The notes below the pieces were generated by a model. That model had not been told where the DNA came from. It did no database searches and saw only the letters and a list, made by a program, of their open reading frames with translations. Below are positions 15,869 through 23,139 of a stretch of 43,005 bases of DNA, piece by piece. A program made the position numbers and the translations under genes. The DNA comes from Brevundimonas sp. GTDB taxonomy: Bacteria > Pseudomonadota > Alphaproteobacteria > Caulobacterales > Caulobacteraceae. Numbering within the stretch: the first letter of the stretch is position 1; each line of letters opens with the position of its first letter. Location: positions 1-43,005 of the forward strand of contig NZ_SDZL01000024.1 in assembly GCF_004210735.1 (NCBI RefSeq). The letters run 5' to 3'.

Positions 15869-16596
15869 AGACGCGCGCCGACCAGTTGCTGGTCGCGCGC
15901 GGCCTGTTCGACACCCGCGCCCGCGCCCGCGCCGCCATCGAGGCGGGGCGGGTGACGGCGAACGGGCGCACGGTGGCCAAGCCGTCGGAAGAGATCGCCG
16001 ACGACGCGGTGATCGAGGCCGAGCCCGCCCACCGCTGGGTCGGGCGCGGGGCGTTGAAGCTGGACCACGCCCTGACTCTGTGGCCCGTCGCGGTCGAGGG
16101 GCGGGTGGTGCTGGACGTCGGCGCCTCGACCGGCGGATTCACCGAGGTGTGCCTGGATCGTGGCGCGGCCAGGGTGTTTGCCGTCGATGTCGGCTTTGGC
16201 CAGATGCATCCGAAGGTGGCGGCCGATCACCGGGCCGTGAACCTGGAGCGCACCGATGCGCGAGACCTGACCAGCGATCTCATCGACCACGCGCCGGGCC
16301 TGATCGTCTGCGACGCCAGCTTCATCAGCCTGTCCAAGGTGCTGCCGGCGGCCCTGGCCCTGGCGGGGCCGGGGACGGACCTGGTGACGCTGGTGAAGCC
16401 GCAGTTCGAGGCCGAGGGGCCGGGGTCGGTCGGCAAGAAGGGCGTGGTCAAGGACGCCGAAGCGCATGTCACCGCCGTGCGCCGAGTCCGCGACTGGCTG
16501 GAAGCCGAGGGCTGGGCCGTTCAGGCCGAGGCCGAAAGCCCGATCACGGGCGGCGATGGGAACGTCGAGTTCCTGATATGGGCCCGCAGAGACTAA
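15865..16596 (+). CDS. tlyA: TlyA family rRNA (cytidine-2'-O)-methyltransferase
   Basis: TlyA methylates ribose 2'-OH of cytidines in 16S and/or 23S rRNA; loss gives capreomycin resistance in mycobacteria. An N-terminal S4 domain (RADQLLVARGLFDTRARARA with AGRVTANGR) is followed by an FtsJ-like methyltransferase domain: the SAM motif LDVGASTGGFTEV, then FAVDVGFGQMHPK, CDASFISLSKVL and LVKPQFE. The length of 243 residues is typical. The GTG start at 15865 lies within the valS stop. Confidence 0.93.
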   Translation: MKTRADQLLVARGLFDTRARARAAIEAGRVTANGRTVAKPSEEIADDAVIEAEPAHRWVGRGALKLDHALTLWPVAVEGRVVLDVGASTGGFTEVCLDRGAARVFAVDVGFGQMHPKVAADHRAVNLERTDARDLTSDLIDHAPGLIVCDASFISLSKVLPAALALAGPGTDLVTLVKPQFEAEGPGSVGKKGVVKDAEAHVTAVRRVRDWLEAEGWAVQAEAESPITGGDGNVEFLIWARRD

Positions 16597-16599
16597 CAG

Positions 16600-16677
16600 G
16601 CCTCAAGTAGCGCGAAGCGCGGCAGGCCCCTCAAACATGCCTCAAGTAGCGCAAGGCGCGTTAGGCCCCTCACGAAG
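16600..16677. repeat. Two tandem 39-bp repeats downstream of tlyA
   Basis: Copy 1 (16600-16638) and copy 2 (16639-16677) share GCCTCAAGTAGCGC at the front and AGGCCCCTCA near the end, with a few differences between. Each copy contains an internal near-palindrome (GCGCGAAGCGC in copy 1). The element lies between the tlyA stop and the terminator at 16681 in non-coding DNA. Confidence 0.8.
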
Positions 16678-16680
16678 AGA

Positions 16681-16710
16681 AACCGCCGAAGGATTGCTCC
16701 TCCGGCGGTT
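16681..16710 (-). terminator. Terminator for the glycine-zipper gene
   Basis: A 13-bp stem with one mismatch (16681-16693 with 16698-16710, loop TTGC). On the minus strand it is followed by TTTCTCTT, so it fits transcription ending after the gene at 16746. It may also stop tlyA transcripts. Confidence 0.7.
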
Positions 16711-16745
16711 CCCGTCACGTCGTCGATCGACAGGGGGGCTGAAAA

Positions 16746-17345
16746 TTAATCGACGACGCGATAGCGGCCGTATTCGTCCGGGCAGGTCCGCACATAGCGG
16801 CTCTCGGTCCGGCCGTCCGGCAGGCGGATGGTGCTCTCGGCGAGGCGGCATCCGTCCGTGTTCTGATAGTTGGTCTCGCGCGGCGGGTAGGTGTAGTCGC
16901 GCTCGGGATAACGGTCATAGCGGTCGTCATAGCGCGGCTCTTCGTAGGCCGGCGGAGGCGGGGCGTAGGCGGTGTCGTAGCGATCGTAGCCGCCCTCGTA
17001 CCGCTGGGTCTGGCAGGCGGCCGAGGAGTTGCCGACGCCGGCGCCGATGGCCGCGCCCAGGACGCCGCCCAGGACCGAACCTTCGGTGCGACGGCCGCGT
17101 GCGGCCATTTGCGAACCCGCCACGGCGCCGATCGCGGCGCCCAGCAGGCCGCCTGTCGTGCCACGTTGCGTTTTATCGCGGGCGCAGGGGTCGTAATAGG
17201 ACTGGTTGTAGCCATTGCTGTAGCCGTGGCTGGTGTAGGGATAGGAACCGTACGACTGGGCGTTGGCGCCCGCGGGCAGGGCCATGGCGCCGGTCAGGGC
17301 CAGGGCGACGACGGCGGCGGCGTTGCGCGACTTGGAACCGATCAT
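16746..17345 (-). CDS. Glycine-zipper envelope protein (17 kDa surface antigen-like)
   Basis: A 199-residue exported protein. The signal peptide is MIGSKSRNAAAVVALALTGA and following residues, cleaved near ANAQS. A Tyr/Ser/Gly-rich spacer leads into the glycine-zipper: GGLLGAAIGAVAGSQMAARG and GSVLGGVLGAAIGAGVGNSS, two 2TM-type zipper helices as in Rickettsia 17-kDa antigen and SlyB-type proteins. The rest is Tyr/Pro/Arg-rich, with a C-terminal domain having two cysteines (DGCRLAE, VRTCPDE). No lipobox cysteine is present, so it is probably not a lipoprotein. An outer-membrane or periplasmic structural role is likely. Confidence 0.88.
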   Translation of the reverse strand: MIGSKSRNAAAVVALALTGAMALPAGANAQSYGSYPYTSHGYSNGYNQSYYDPCARDKTQRGTTGGLLGAAIGAVAGSQMAARGRRTEGSVLGGVLGAAIGAGVGNSSAACQTQRYEGGYDRYDTAYAPPPPAYEEPRYDDRYDRYPERDYTYPPRETNYQNTDGCRLAESTIRLPDGRTESRYVRTCPDEYGRYRVVD

Positions 17346-17442
17346 TCTCTCATCCTCCGCGACAGTCCGGCTCGTCGTGGCGCGGTCCCCTGTCTGTGAG
17401 ACAAGGATTAGGTGAACCAAGCTGAACGGCTTTTGATCGGGG

Positions 17443-17462
17443 CGTTCATGTTCGTTCATGTT
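17443..17462. repeat. Perfect tandem 10-bp repeat between divergent genes
   Basis: CGTTCATGTT occurs twice head to tail (17443-17452 and 17453-17462), a spacing of one helical turn, which suits a protein binding the same face of DNA. It lies 34 bp before the RNA methyltransferase start and 98 bp before the divergent glycine-zipper gene. The binding factor is unknown. The GTTC spacing is not that of a LexA box. Confidence 0.6.
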
Positions 17463-17495
17463 TCTTGCGCGGCCAAGGAAGGCTAGAAGCCGCCC

Positions 17496-18740
17496 ATGCC
17501 GCAGATATTGACCATCGCCCGCATGGGCCATCAGGGCGACGGGATCGCCGAGACGCCGGGCGGACTGGTGTTCGTGCTGGGCGCCCTGCCGGGCGAGGTC
17601 GTCGCGGCCGAGGTCACGGACGGGCGCGCCGAAGCGTTCGACATCGTAGAAGCCAGTCCGGACCGGCGCCCGATCCATTCCGAGGCCTATGCCGAATGCG
17701 GTGTCGCGCCGCTTCAGCACTGGGCGGATGAACCGTATCTGGCGTGGAAGCGTGATCTGGTGATCCAGACGCTGGCCCGCGAAGGGATCGAGACCGAGGT
17801 CGAGGCGACGGTGGCGACGCCGCCGGCCAGCCGTCGTCGCCTGGCGCTGCATGCGCGCAGCGGACCGAACGGGCGGGTGTTGCTGGGTTTCAAGGCGCGC
17901 CGGTCGTGGCGTCTGGTGGAGCTGACGGATTGCCCGGTGTCGGACCCGCGCCTGACGGCGGCCCTGCCGGCGCTGGCCCGGATCGCTGCGCCGTTCCTGG
18001 GGCATCCGAAATCGGCGCCGACGCTGCATGTCACGATCACGGACACCGGGCTGGACGTCGATGTGACCGGTGTGGAGAAGCGCAGTGGGGGCCTGACCGC
18101 TGACCAGACGACGCTCGCTATCGCGGCGGCGGTCGATGCCGATCTGGCGCGGTTGAGCCTGGACGGGGATACACTGGTGATGGCGCGCCAGCCGCGCGTG
18201 ACGTTCGGACGGGCCAGCGTGCCGATCCCGGCGGGCGGATTCCTGCAGGCGTCGCCAGCGGCCGAGGCGGCCATGGTCGAACGGGCGGTCGCGGCGGTGA
18301 AGGGCGTGAAGAAGGTCGCCGATCTGTTCTGCGGCGCCGGGACCTTCACCTTCCCGCTGGCCGAGGTCGCGGCGGTGACGGCGGCCGATTCCTCGGCGGC
18401 CTCGATCGCGGGATTGAAGGCCGGGATCGGCACGGCCAAGGGGTTGAAGTCCATCGAGGCGCAGGCGCGAGATCTGTTCCGGCGGCCGCTGTCGCCGTAC
18501 GATCTGAAGGGGTGCGAGGCCATCGTCATCGACCCGCCTCGCGCCGGCGCGCTGGAACAGACCCAGCAACTGGCCGGGACCAAGGCGGGGGTGGTGGTCG
18601 GCGTGTCGTGCAATCCCAGCACCTTCGCCCGCGATGCTCGCGTGCTGATCGACGCCGGCTTCAGGCTGGAAAAGGTCACGCCCATCGATCAGTTCCTGTG
18701 GTCGACCCATGTGGAACTGGTGGGGGTGTTCCGCCGCTAG
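17496..18740 (+). CDS. TrmA/RlmD-family RNA (uracil-5-)-methyltransferase, Fe-S site incomplete
   Basis: SAM-dependent m5U methyltransferase of rRNA or tRNA. An N-terminal TRAM-like region (MGHQGDGIAETPGG, LPGEVVAAEV) leads to the catalytic domain: DLFCGAGTFTFPLAEVAAV (motif I), IDPPRAGA (motif IV) and GVSCNPSTFARDA with the catalytic Cys. In E. coli RlmD four cysteines hold a 4Fe-4S cluster. Aligning AYAECGVAPLQH with that region leaves only one of the first three (Ser62, Cys68, Ala71 here), plus a Cys in LTDCPVSDP. The cluster is therefore probably missing. The length of 414 residues is normal. It converges on the radical SAM gene, with overlapping stop codons. Confidence 0.9.
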   Translation: MPQILTIARMGHQGDGIAETPGGLVFVLGALPGEVVAAEVTDGRAEAFDIVEASPDRRPIHSEAYAECGVAPLQHWADEPYLAWKRDLVIQTLAREGIETEVEATVATPPASRRRLALHARSGPNGRVLLGFKARRSWRLVELTDCPVSDPRLTAALPALARIAAPFLGHPKSAPTLHVTITDTGLDVDVTGVEKRSGGLTADQTTLAIAAAVDADLARLSLDGDTLVMARQPRVTFGRASVPIPAGGFLQASPAAEAAMVERAVAAVKGVKKVADLFCGAGTFTFPLAEVAAVTAADSSAASIAGLKAGIGTAKGLKSIEAQARDLFRRPLSPYDLKGCEAIVIDPPRAGALEQTQQLAGTKAGVVVGVSCNPSTFARDARVLIDAGFRLEKVTPIDQFLWSTHVELVGVFRR

Positions 18741-19813
18741 GCCGCATCGAACAGGTCCAACTGCGTCTTCATGTCGGGCGGGACACGGAACCGGGTGATG
18801 TCGAGGGGCGTGCGAGGGGTGTCGAGGCCGTAGCGTTTGATGGCGGCCTTGAAGCGGGTGGCCAGCAGGTCGGCGATGGGGCCGGTTCCCTTCATGCGCT
18901 GGGACCAGTCGGGGTCGTAGTCGCGGCCGCCGCGCGTCTGGCGGACCAGGGACATGACGCGGGCGGCGCGGTCGGGGCGGGCGTTGGCCAGCCATTCGCG
19001 GAACAGATCCTTGATCTCAAGCGGCAGGCGCAGGGTGACGTACATGGCGCTGGTGGCACCGGCCTTGGCCGCGGCCTCGAGCACCGCTTCCATCTCGTGG
19101 TCGTTCAGGCCGGGGATGACGGGGGCGAAGCCGACGCCGACGGGCACGCCGGCGTCGGCCAGGCGGCTGATCGCCTCAAGCCGTTTGGCGGGGGTCGAGG
19201 CGCGCGGCTCCATCGCCCGGGCCAGCTTGCGGTCCAGGGTGGTGATCGAGACATAGGCCGAGCACAGGCCATCGCGACCCATCGGCCCCAGGATGTCGGC
19301 GTCGCGGGCGATCAGCACCGATTTGGTGATGATGCTGAAGGGCTGTCTGAACCGCTGCATCACCTCCAGGATAGAGCGGGTCGATTTCGTCTCGCGCTCG
19401 ATCGGCTGATAGGGGTCGGTGTTGCCACCTATGTGGATGCGTTTGCAGACATATCGGGGCTTTGCGAGCTCCTGTTCCAGCAGACGCGCGGCCTCGGGCT
19501 TGAAGAAGATCCGGCTCTCGAAATCCAGGCCCGGGGATAGGCCCATCCAGGCATGGGACGGACGGGCGTAGCAGTAGATGCAGCCATGTTCGCAGCCCTT
19601 GTAAGGGTTGATGGAGCGGTCGAAGCCAACGTCCGGACTGTCGTTCCGGGCGATGATGGTGCGGGCCCGCTCGCCCGTCAGGGTGGTGCGCAGGGGCGGG
19701 GCGTCCTGATCGTCGCCCGTCCATCCGTCGTCGAACGTCTCATGCACGACCGGTTCGTACCGGCCCGAAGCGTTCGATCGTGCGCCACGACCTTTTGCTG
19801 TTGCGGCTCCCAT
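18737..19813 (-). CDS. PA0069/SplB-like radical SAM protein
   Basis: Radical SAM enzyme with the cluster motif CEHGCIYCYARP (CxxxCxxC) around residue 80, preceded by DRSINPYKG. This signature marks the group often called Rv2578c/PA0069 family, distantly like spore photoproduct lyase. Other conserved blocks are IGGNTDPYQPIE and VSITTLDRKLARAMEPR. The ATG at 19813 gives 358 residues; the longer frame begins inside repeat-rich DNA and is rejected. Relatives of this family are found beside imuA-imuB-dnaE2 SOS operons in other bacteria. Here a perfect LexA box lies 26 bp upstream, so DNA-damage induction is likely. The substrate is unknown. Confidence 0.93.
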   Translation of the reverse strand: MGAATAKGRGARSNASGRYEPVVHETFDDGWTGDDQDAPPLRTTLTGERARTIIARNDSPDVGFDRSINPYKGCEHGCIYCYARPSHAWMGLSPGLDFESRIFFKPEAARLLEQELAKPRYVCKRIHIGGNTDPYQPIERETKSTRSILEVMQRFRQPFSIITKSVLIARDADILGPMGRDGLCSAYVSITTLDRKLARAMEPRASTPAKRLEAISRLADAGVPVGVGFAPVIPGLNDHEMEAVLEAAAKAGATSAMYVTLRLPLEIKDLFREWLANARPDRAARVMSLVRQTRGGRDYDPDWSQRMKGTGPIADLLATRFKAAIKRYGLDTPRTPLDITRFRVPPDMKTQLDLFDAA

Positions 19814-19838
19814 GGATTGGAAGATGTTCCGGAAAACG

Positions 19839-19853
19839 GAACAAAGCAAGAAC
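19839..19853 (-). promoter_or_regulatory. LexA (SOS) box of alphaproteobacterial type
   Basis: On the minus strand the sequence is GTTCTTGCTTTGTTC, an exact GTTC-N7-GTTC match to the alphaproteobacterial LexA operator, 26 nt from the start codon of the radical SAM gene. A second inverted repeat, GTTCCG-GAAAA-CGGAAC (19826-19842), overlaps its gene-proximal half and may tune binding. Confidence 0.75.
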
Positions 19854-20153
19854 AAAATGGGTGGGAGGTTTCTGGTGGGTCGGACCTGATCACCTAGCCC
19901 TCCCCACCCGGTCGCTGCGCGACCACCCTCCCCGTGAAGGAGAGGCGGACCCGAAAAGAGGGTCTGAATAGTCTGATTAGTCTGAAAACGGCCGGACCCG
20001 TGGATGATGGCCGCATTGCGGGGCAGGGCGGGTCGAAAGGCGCGGGCGAGCGCGCGGGCTTTGAAAACGCGACACTTTCCAGCGCCAGTCATCATGAGGC
20101 GCTGCGACGCCTCATCTTGCCTGCCGCCCCCGCAAGGGGAGGCGGGAGACGGG
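19854..20153. repeat. Intergenic region with REP-like palindromes
   Basis: This is about 300 bp without a convincing gene. It contains GGTCGC-TGC-GCGACC (19910-19924) within CCCTCCCCACCCGGTCG-type sequence, a CCCTCCCC/GGAGAGG pair around 19927-19945, and ATGAGGCG-CTGCGA-CGCCTCAT (20094-20115) followed by a CCCCCGCAAGGGG palindrome near 20130. Such clustered palindromes are typical dispersed repeats of Caulobacterales and sphingomonads. One probably ends the cobS transcript. Confidence 0.6.
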
Positions 20154-21164
20154 TCAGCCGACCTTTACGCGGGTGGCGGCTTCGGGGAGGTCTTCGCCGA
20201 AGGCGCGCTGGTAGAATTCGGCGATGGTCGGGCGTTCCAGCTCGTCACACTTGTTCAGGAAGGTCAGGCGGAAGCCCAGGGCCACGTCGCCGCCGAAGAT
20301 GATGGCGTTCTGGGCCCAGGTGATGACCGTGCGCGGCGACATGACGGTGGAGATGTCGCCGTTCATGAAGGCGTTGCGGGTCATGTCGGCGACGCGGACC
20401 ATGGCGGCGATGCGGCGGTGGCCCTCGGCGTTGTCCCACTCGGGCACCTTGGCCGCGACGATGTCCGCTTCGACGTCGTGATCGAGGTAGTTGAGCGTGG
20501 TCACGATGTTCCAGCGGTCCATCTGACCCTGATTGATCTGCTGGGTGCCGTGATACAGGCCCGAGGTGTCGCCCAGACCGATGGTGTTGGTGGTCGAGAA
20601 CAGGCGGAACCAACGGTTCGGGCGGATGACCCGGTTCTGGTCCAGCAGGGTCAGGCGGCCCTGCGCCTCAAGCACGCGCTGGATCACGAACATCACATCG
20701 GGGCGGCCGGCGTCATATTCGTCGAACACCAGGGCGATGGGGCGTTGCAGCGCCCAGGGCAGCATGCCTTCGCGGAATTCGGTGACCTGTTTGCCGTCTT
20801 TCAGGACGATGGCGTCCTTGCCCACCAGGTCGATCCGCGAGACGTGGCTGTCAAGGTTCACACGGACCAGCGGCCAGTTCAGGCGGGCGGCGACCTGTTC
20901 GATGTGGGTCGACTTGCCGGTGCCGTGATAGCCCTGAACCATGACGCGGCGGTCAAAGGCGAAGCCGGCGCAGATGGCCAAGGTCGTCTGGGGATCGAAG
21001 CGATAGGCCTCGTCGATCTCGGGCACATGACTGTCGCGCGTGTCGAAGGCGGGCACGACCATGTCGGAATCGACGCCGAACGCCTCCCTGACCGTCACCT
21101 TGCGGTGCGGTTCCAGCGTCATCAGGGGATCGGGCGTGGCGTCGAGCGGAGAGGTCATGTCCAC
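20154..21164 (-). CDS. cobS: Cobaltochelatase-type AAA ATPase CobS
   Basis: MoxR/CobS-class AAA+ ATPase, 336 residues. In cobalamin synthesis CobS works with CobT and CobN to insert cobalt. Motifs are Walker [16 protein letters not shown], Walker [10 protein letters not shown], sensor LFSTTNTIG and [12 protein letters not shown]. The N-terminal [17 protein letters not shown] and [14 protein letters not shown] are characteristic of CobS rather than generic MoxR. The normal partner gene cobT is not next to it: downstream is repeat DNA and an unrelated gene. The J-domain gene and bolA, its usual alphaproteobacterial neighbours, are close by (22022-23032). Confidence 0.94.
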   Translation of the reverse strand: MDMTSPLDATPDPLMTLEPHRKVTVREAFGVDSDMVVPAFDTRDSHVPEIDEAYRFDPQTTLAICAGFAFDRRVMVQGYHGTGKSTHIEQVAARLNWPLVRVNLDSHVSRIDLVGKDAIVLKDGKQVTEFREGMLPWALQRPIALVFDEYDAGRPDVMFVIQRVLEAQGRLTLLDQNRVIRPNRWFRLFSTTNTIGLGDTSGLYHGTQQINQGQMDRWNIVTTLNYLDHDVEADIVAAKVPEWDNAEGHRRIAAMVRVADMTRNAFMNGDISTVMSPRTVITWAQNAIIFGGDVALGFRLTFLNKCDELERPTIAEFYQRAFGEDLPEAATRVKVG

Positions 21165-21232
21165 CCTCTAGAACCGCCGCGCGCGCGGCTCAACACACGC
21201 GCGGCGTTCAGGCGCAGTTATTCGGCGCTCAG

Positions 21233-21661
21233 TCACTCCGCCGACAGGGCCACGTCGACGTTGCCGCGCGTGGCGTTGGAATAGGGGCAGACTTGGTGCG
21301 CCTTCTGGATCAGGTCGTCGATCACCGCCTGATCAAGGCCGTGGTCGGTGATCTTGAGCGCGATATCCAGGTTAAAGCCTTCGCCGCGCGTGTTCTTGCC
21401 GAAGCCGACGGTGGAATGGACGCGGGTGTCCGGCCCCACAGGCGCGCCGGCCTTGCCCGAGACCAGTCGAAGGGCGCCCAGGTAGCAGGCGGCGTAACCG
21501 GTAGCGAACAGCTGTTCCGGGTTGGTCCCGTCGCCGCCCTTGCCGCCTATTTCCGTGGGAACGGACAGGCGCACGTCGATCTTGCCGTCGTCGGTGGCCG
21601 AGCGGCCTTCGTCACGGCCGCCGCCGGATGCGGTGGCGTGGGCGCGGTAGAGGACTTCCAT
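21233..21661 (-). CDS. ohr: Organic hydroperoxide resistance protein (Ohr)
   Basis: Thiol peroxidase of the Ohr/OsmC family that reduces organic hydroperoxides in the cytoplasm, using lipoylated partners. The reactive Cys is in GYAACYLGAL and the resolving Cys in VCPYSNATRGN; the active-site Arg lies in RDEGRSATDD. The product is 142 residues, normal for Ohr. It is inserted between cobS and the J-domain gene. No ohrR is visible. The upstream region has a partial inverted repeat GATT-GCGT-AATC (about 21753-21764) that could be an operator. Confidence 0.95.
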   Translation of the reverse strand: MEVLYRAHATASGGGRDEGRSATDDGKIDVRLSVPTEIGGKGGDGTNPEQLFATGYAACYLGALRLVSGKAGAPVGPDTRVHSTVGFGKNTRGEGFNLDIALKITDHGLDQAVIDDLIQKAHQVCPYSNATRGNVDVALSAE

Positions 21662-21789
21662 CGTCGATCTCCTGTTTGGTGCAGCCCTGATGTGGGCGCC
21701 CGTCTCGCGATAACAACCGATGTGATTCGCCTGTTCGGCGAGCGGGGATTAGGATTGCGTAATCAACCTCCCGTCGGGGGAGAACGACG

Positions 21790-22044
21790 ATGCGACCGCA
21801 GTATTTCTGCTACGTCTACGATCTGCCTGAAGCCACGCCGCTGATGTTCCCACTTGAGGCGGACACGCTGCCGGACGCCGTCAGCGAGGCGCGGCAGATG
21901 ATTTCCGATGACCGGTCGCACCCGGCCTTCGCCGAGATATGGGATGGTCTGAAGGACAGCGTTGTAACGCGTGTCGAGCCGCCCATCCCGGAACCGACAC
22001 CGCCCGGTCTTTTGCGTAGCCTCAGGCGAGCCCGGCTTTCCTGA
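21790..22044 (+). CDS. Small conserved-type protein of unknown function (84 aa)
   Basis: ATG 21790 follows GGGGGAG at 7-8 nt, a good binding site. The product starts MRPQYFCYVYDL and has an acidic helix EADTLPDAVSEARQMISDD; this arrangement of a short aromatic beta-strand then an 'A.eAr.mi.dd' helix recalls the DUF6894-type small proteins, but the match is by eye only. The C-terminal part is Pro/Arg-rich. Its last 23 nt overlap the convergent J-domain gene. Confidence 0.65.
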   Translation: MRPQYFCYVYDLPEATPLMFPLEADTLPDAVSEARQMISDDRSHPAFAEIWDGLKDSVVTRVEPPIPEPTPPGLLRSLRRARLS

Positions 22045-22693
22045 GCGTCTTCCAGGCCTTGATAACCCGCTGAAGCTTGGCCTCGGCGCCGCGGTCACCA
22101 CCGTTGGTGTCGGGGTGGAAGCGTTTCAGCATCTCGTGATAGCTGGCCTTGATGGCCGCCTTGTCGGCGCCCGGCTCAAGACCCAGGTCGCTCAGGGCGG
22201 TGCGCTCCAGCTTACCGATGCGGCGATCTTCGGGGACTGCGGCGGCGGCCTCGCGCGTGCGGCGACCGAACAGGCCGAAGCTGTCGCGCCATGAGCCCGC
22301 GCCCGTATTGTTGGCCGTGCCGAACTTGGCGGCGAAGGCGGCGGCCTCACGCGTGTTCTTGCCCGCCTTCATTTCCCAGGTCGGGCGACCGCCGGTCATG
22401 GCCTCGTTTTCCTGGGCGGCGCGGACTTCGCCCTCGCTCATGCCAGCGTAGAAGTTCCAGCCCTTGTTGTATTCGCCTGCGTGACCCTGACAGAAGTCGT
22501 AAAAGTCGCCGATGCGTTCGCGTGACTTGGGCGCACGGGCAGTGGCGGGCCGGCGGCAGTCAGGCCACTGGCACGGCTTCTCGCCCGGCTTGAGGTGCAG
22601 GACATCAGCCTGCGCCGCTTCCTCTTCGGGCTTCGGAGGCTTCACACGAATGTCGGTGAAGCGCGGCTTGTATTGAAACGACGCGGCCATCAT
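22022..22693 (-). CDS. J-domain (DnaJ-like) protein linked to the cobS/bolA cluster
   Basis: A 223-residue protein with a C-terminal J domain: LSDLGLEPGADKAAIKASYH, the HPD motif in KRFHPDTNGGDRG, then KLQRVIKAWKTLRKAG. The N-terminal half has a short Cys motif (PCQWPDCRRPATARAP ... FCQGHAGEYNKGWNFY) that may bind a metal. This architecture is the alphaproteobacterial DnaJ-family gene normally found between bolA and cobS-cobT; it probably recruits DnaK to a specific client. It is divergent from bolA with a 42-bp gap. Confidence 0.9.
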   Translation of the reverse strand: MMAASFQYKPRFTDIRVKPPKPEEEAAQADVLHLKPGEKPCQWPDCRRPATARAPKSRERIGDFYDFCQGHAGEYNKGWNFYAGMSEGEVRAAQENEAMTGGRPTWEMKAGKNTREAAAFAAKFGTANNTGAGSWRDSFGLFGRRTREAAAAVPEDRRIGKLERTALSDLGLEPGADKAAIKASYHEMLKRFHPDTNGGDRGAEAKLQRVIKAWKTLRKAGLA

Positions 22694-22735
22694 CCGAAGT
22701 GTAAGGCTGATTTGGACCTCATCAAGGAACAGCGC

Positions 22736-23032
22736 ATGTCAGAAGGCCCCATAGCGACGATTATCCGCAAAAAACTGACGGATGCGTTCGCGCCGCAACG
22801 GCTGGAGCTGGAAGATGACAGCTGGCGGCATGCCGGCCACCACCATGAAGGCGGGATGGACGCCCAACCGGGGGGCGAGAGTCACTTCAACCTGATGATC
22901 GTGTCGGATGCGTTCGCCGGGCAGGGCAGGCTGGCGCGCCAGCGAGCGGTCAACGCCGCGCTGAGAGAAGAACTGGCGGGGCCGGTGCATGCGCTGTCGA
23001 TCCGGGCCCTGACGAAAGACGAGGCAGGCTGA
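22736..23032 (+). CDS. bolA: BolA family protein
   Basis: A small (98 aa) class II KH-like protein that works with monothiol glutaredoxins in iron-sulfur trafficking and stress response. It carries ATIIRKKLTDAFAPQRLELE, the conserved HHEGGMDAQPGGESHFNLMI with Gly-x-x-His-x-x-hydrophobic core (GGESHFNLMIVS), and the RQRAVNAAL helix. AAGGA (22724-22728) supports ATG 22736; the longer frame upstream overlaps the divergent J-domain gene. Confidence 0.95.
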   Translation: MSEGPIATIIRKKLTDAFAPQRLELEDDSWRHAGHHHEGGMDAQPGGESHFNLMIVSDAFAGQGRLARQRAVNAALREELAGPVHALSIRALTKDEAG

Positions 23033-23139
23033 CTGTCCCAAACTGGACAACCGTCGGTTTGTAAACGGGTGCTGTGTTCACACCCTCTTAGAACCTTTGA
23101 CGATAGCGTGACGCTGGGGACAACGGATCGGAGTGGGGG

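Noticed and set aside
17443..17465. GTTC repeats resembling a LexA box
   Set aside because: GTTC copies are 6 and 10 nt apart start to start; none shows the GTTC-N7-GTTC spacing, so it is a different repeat.
17346..18995. Long minus-strand frame continuing upstream of the glycine-zipper gene
   Set aside because: Only the part after 17345 has a signal peptide and domain structure; the rest is the antisense of the RNA methyltransferase gene.
20154..21300. Cobalamin riboswitch near cobS
   Set aside because: The gap upstream of cobS is 68 bp and has no recognisable B12-box or conserved core.
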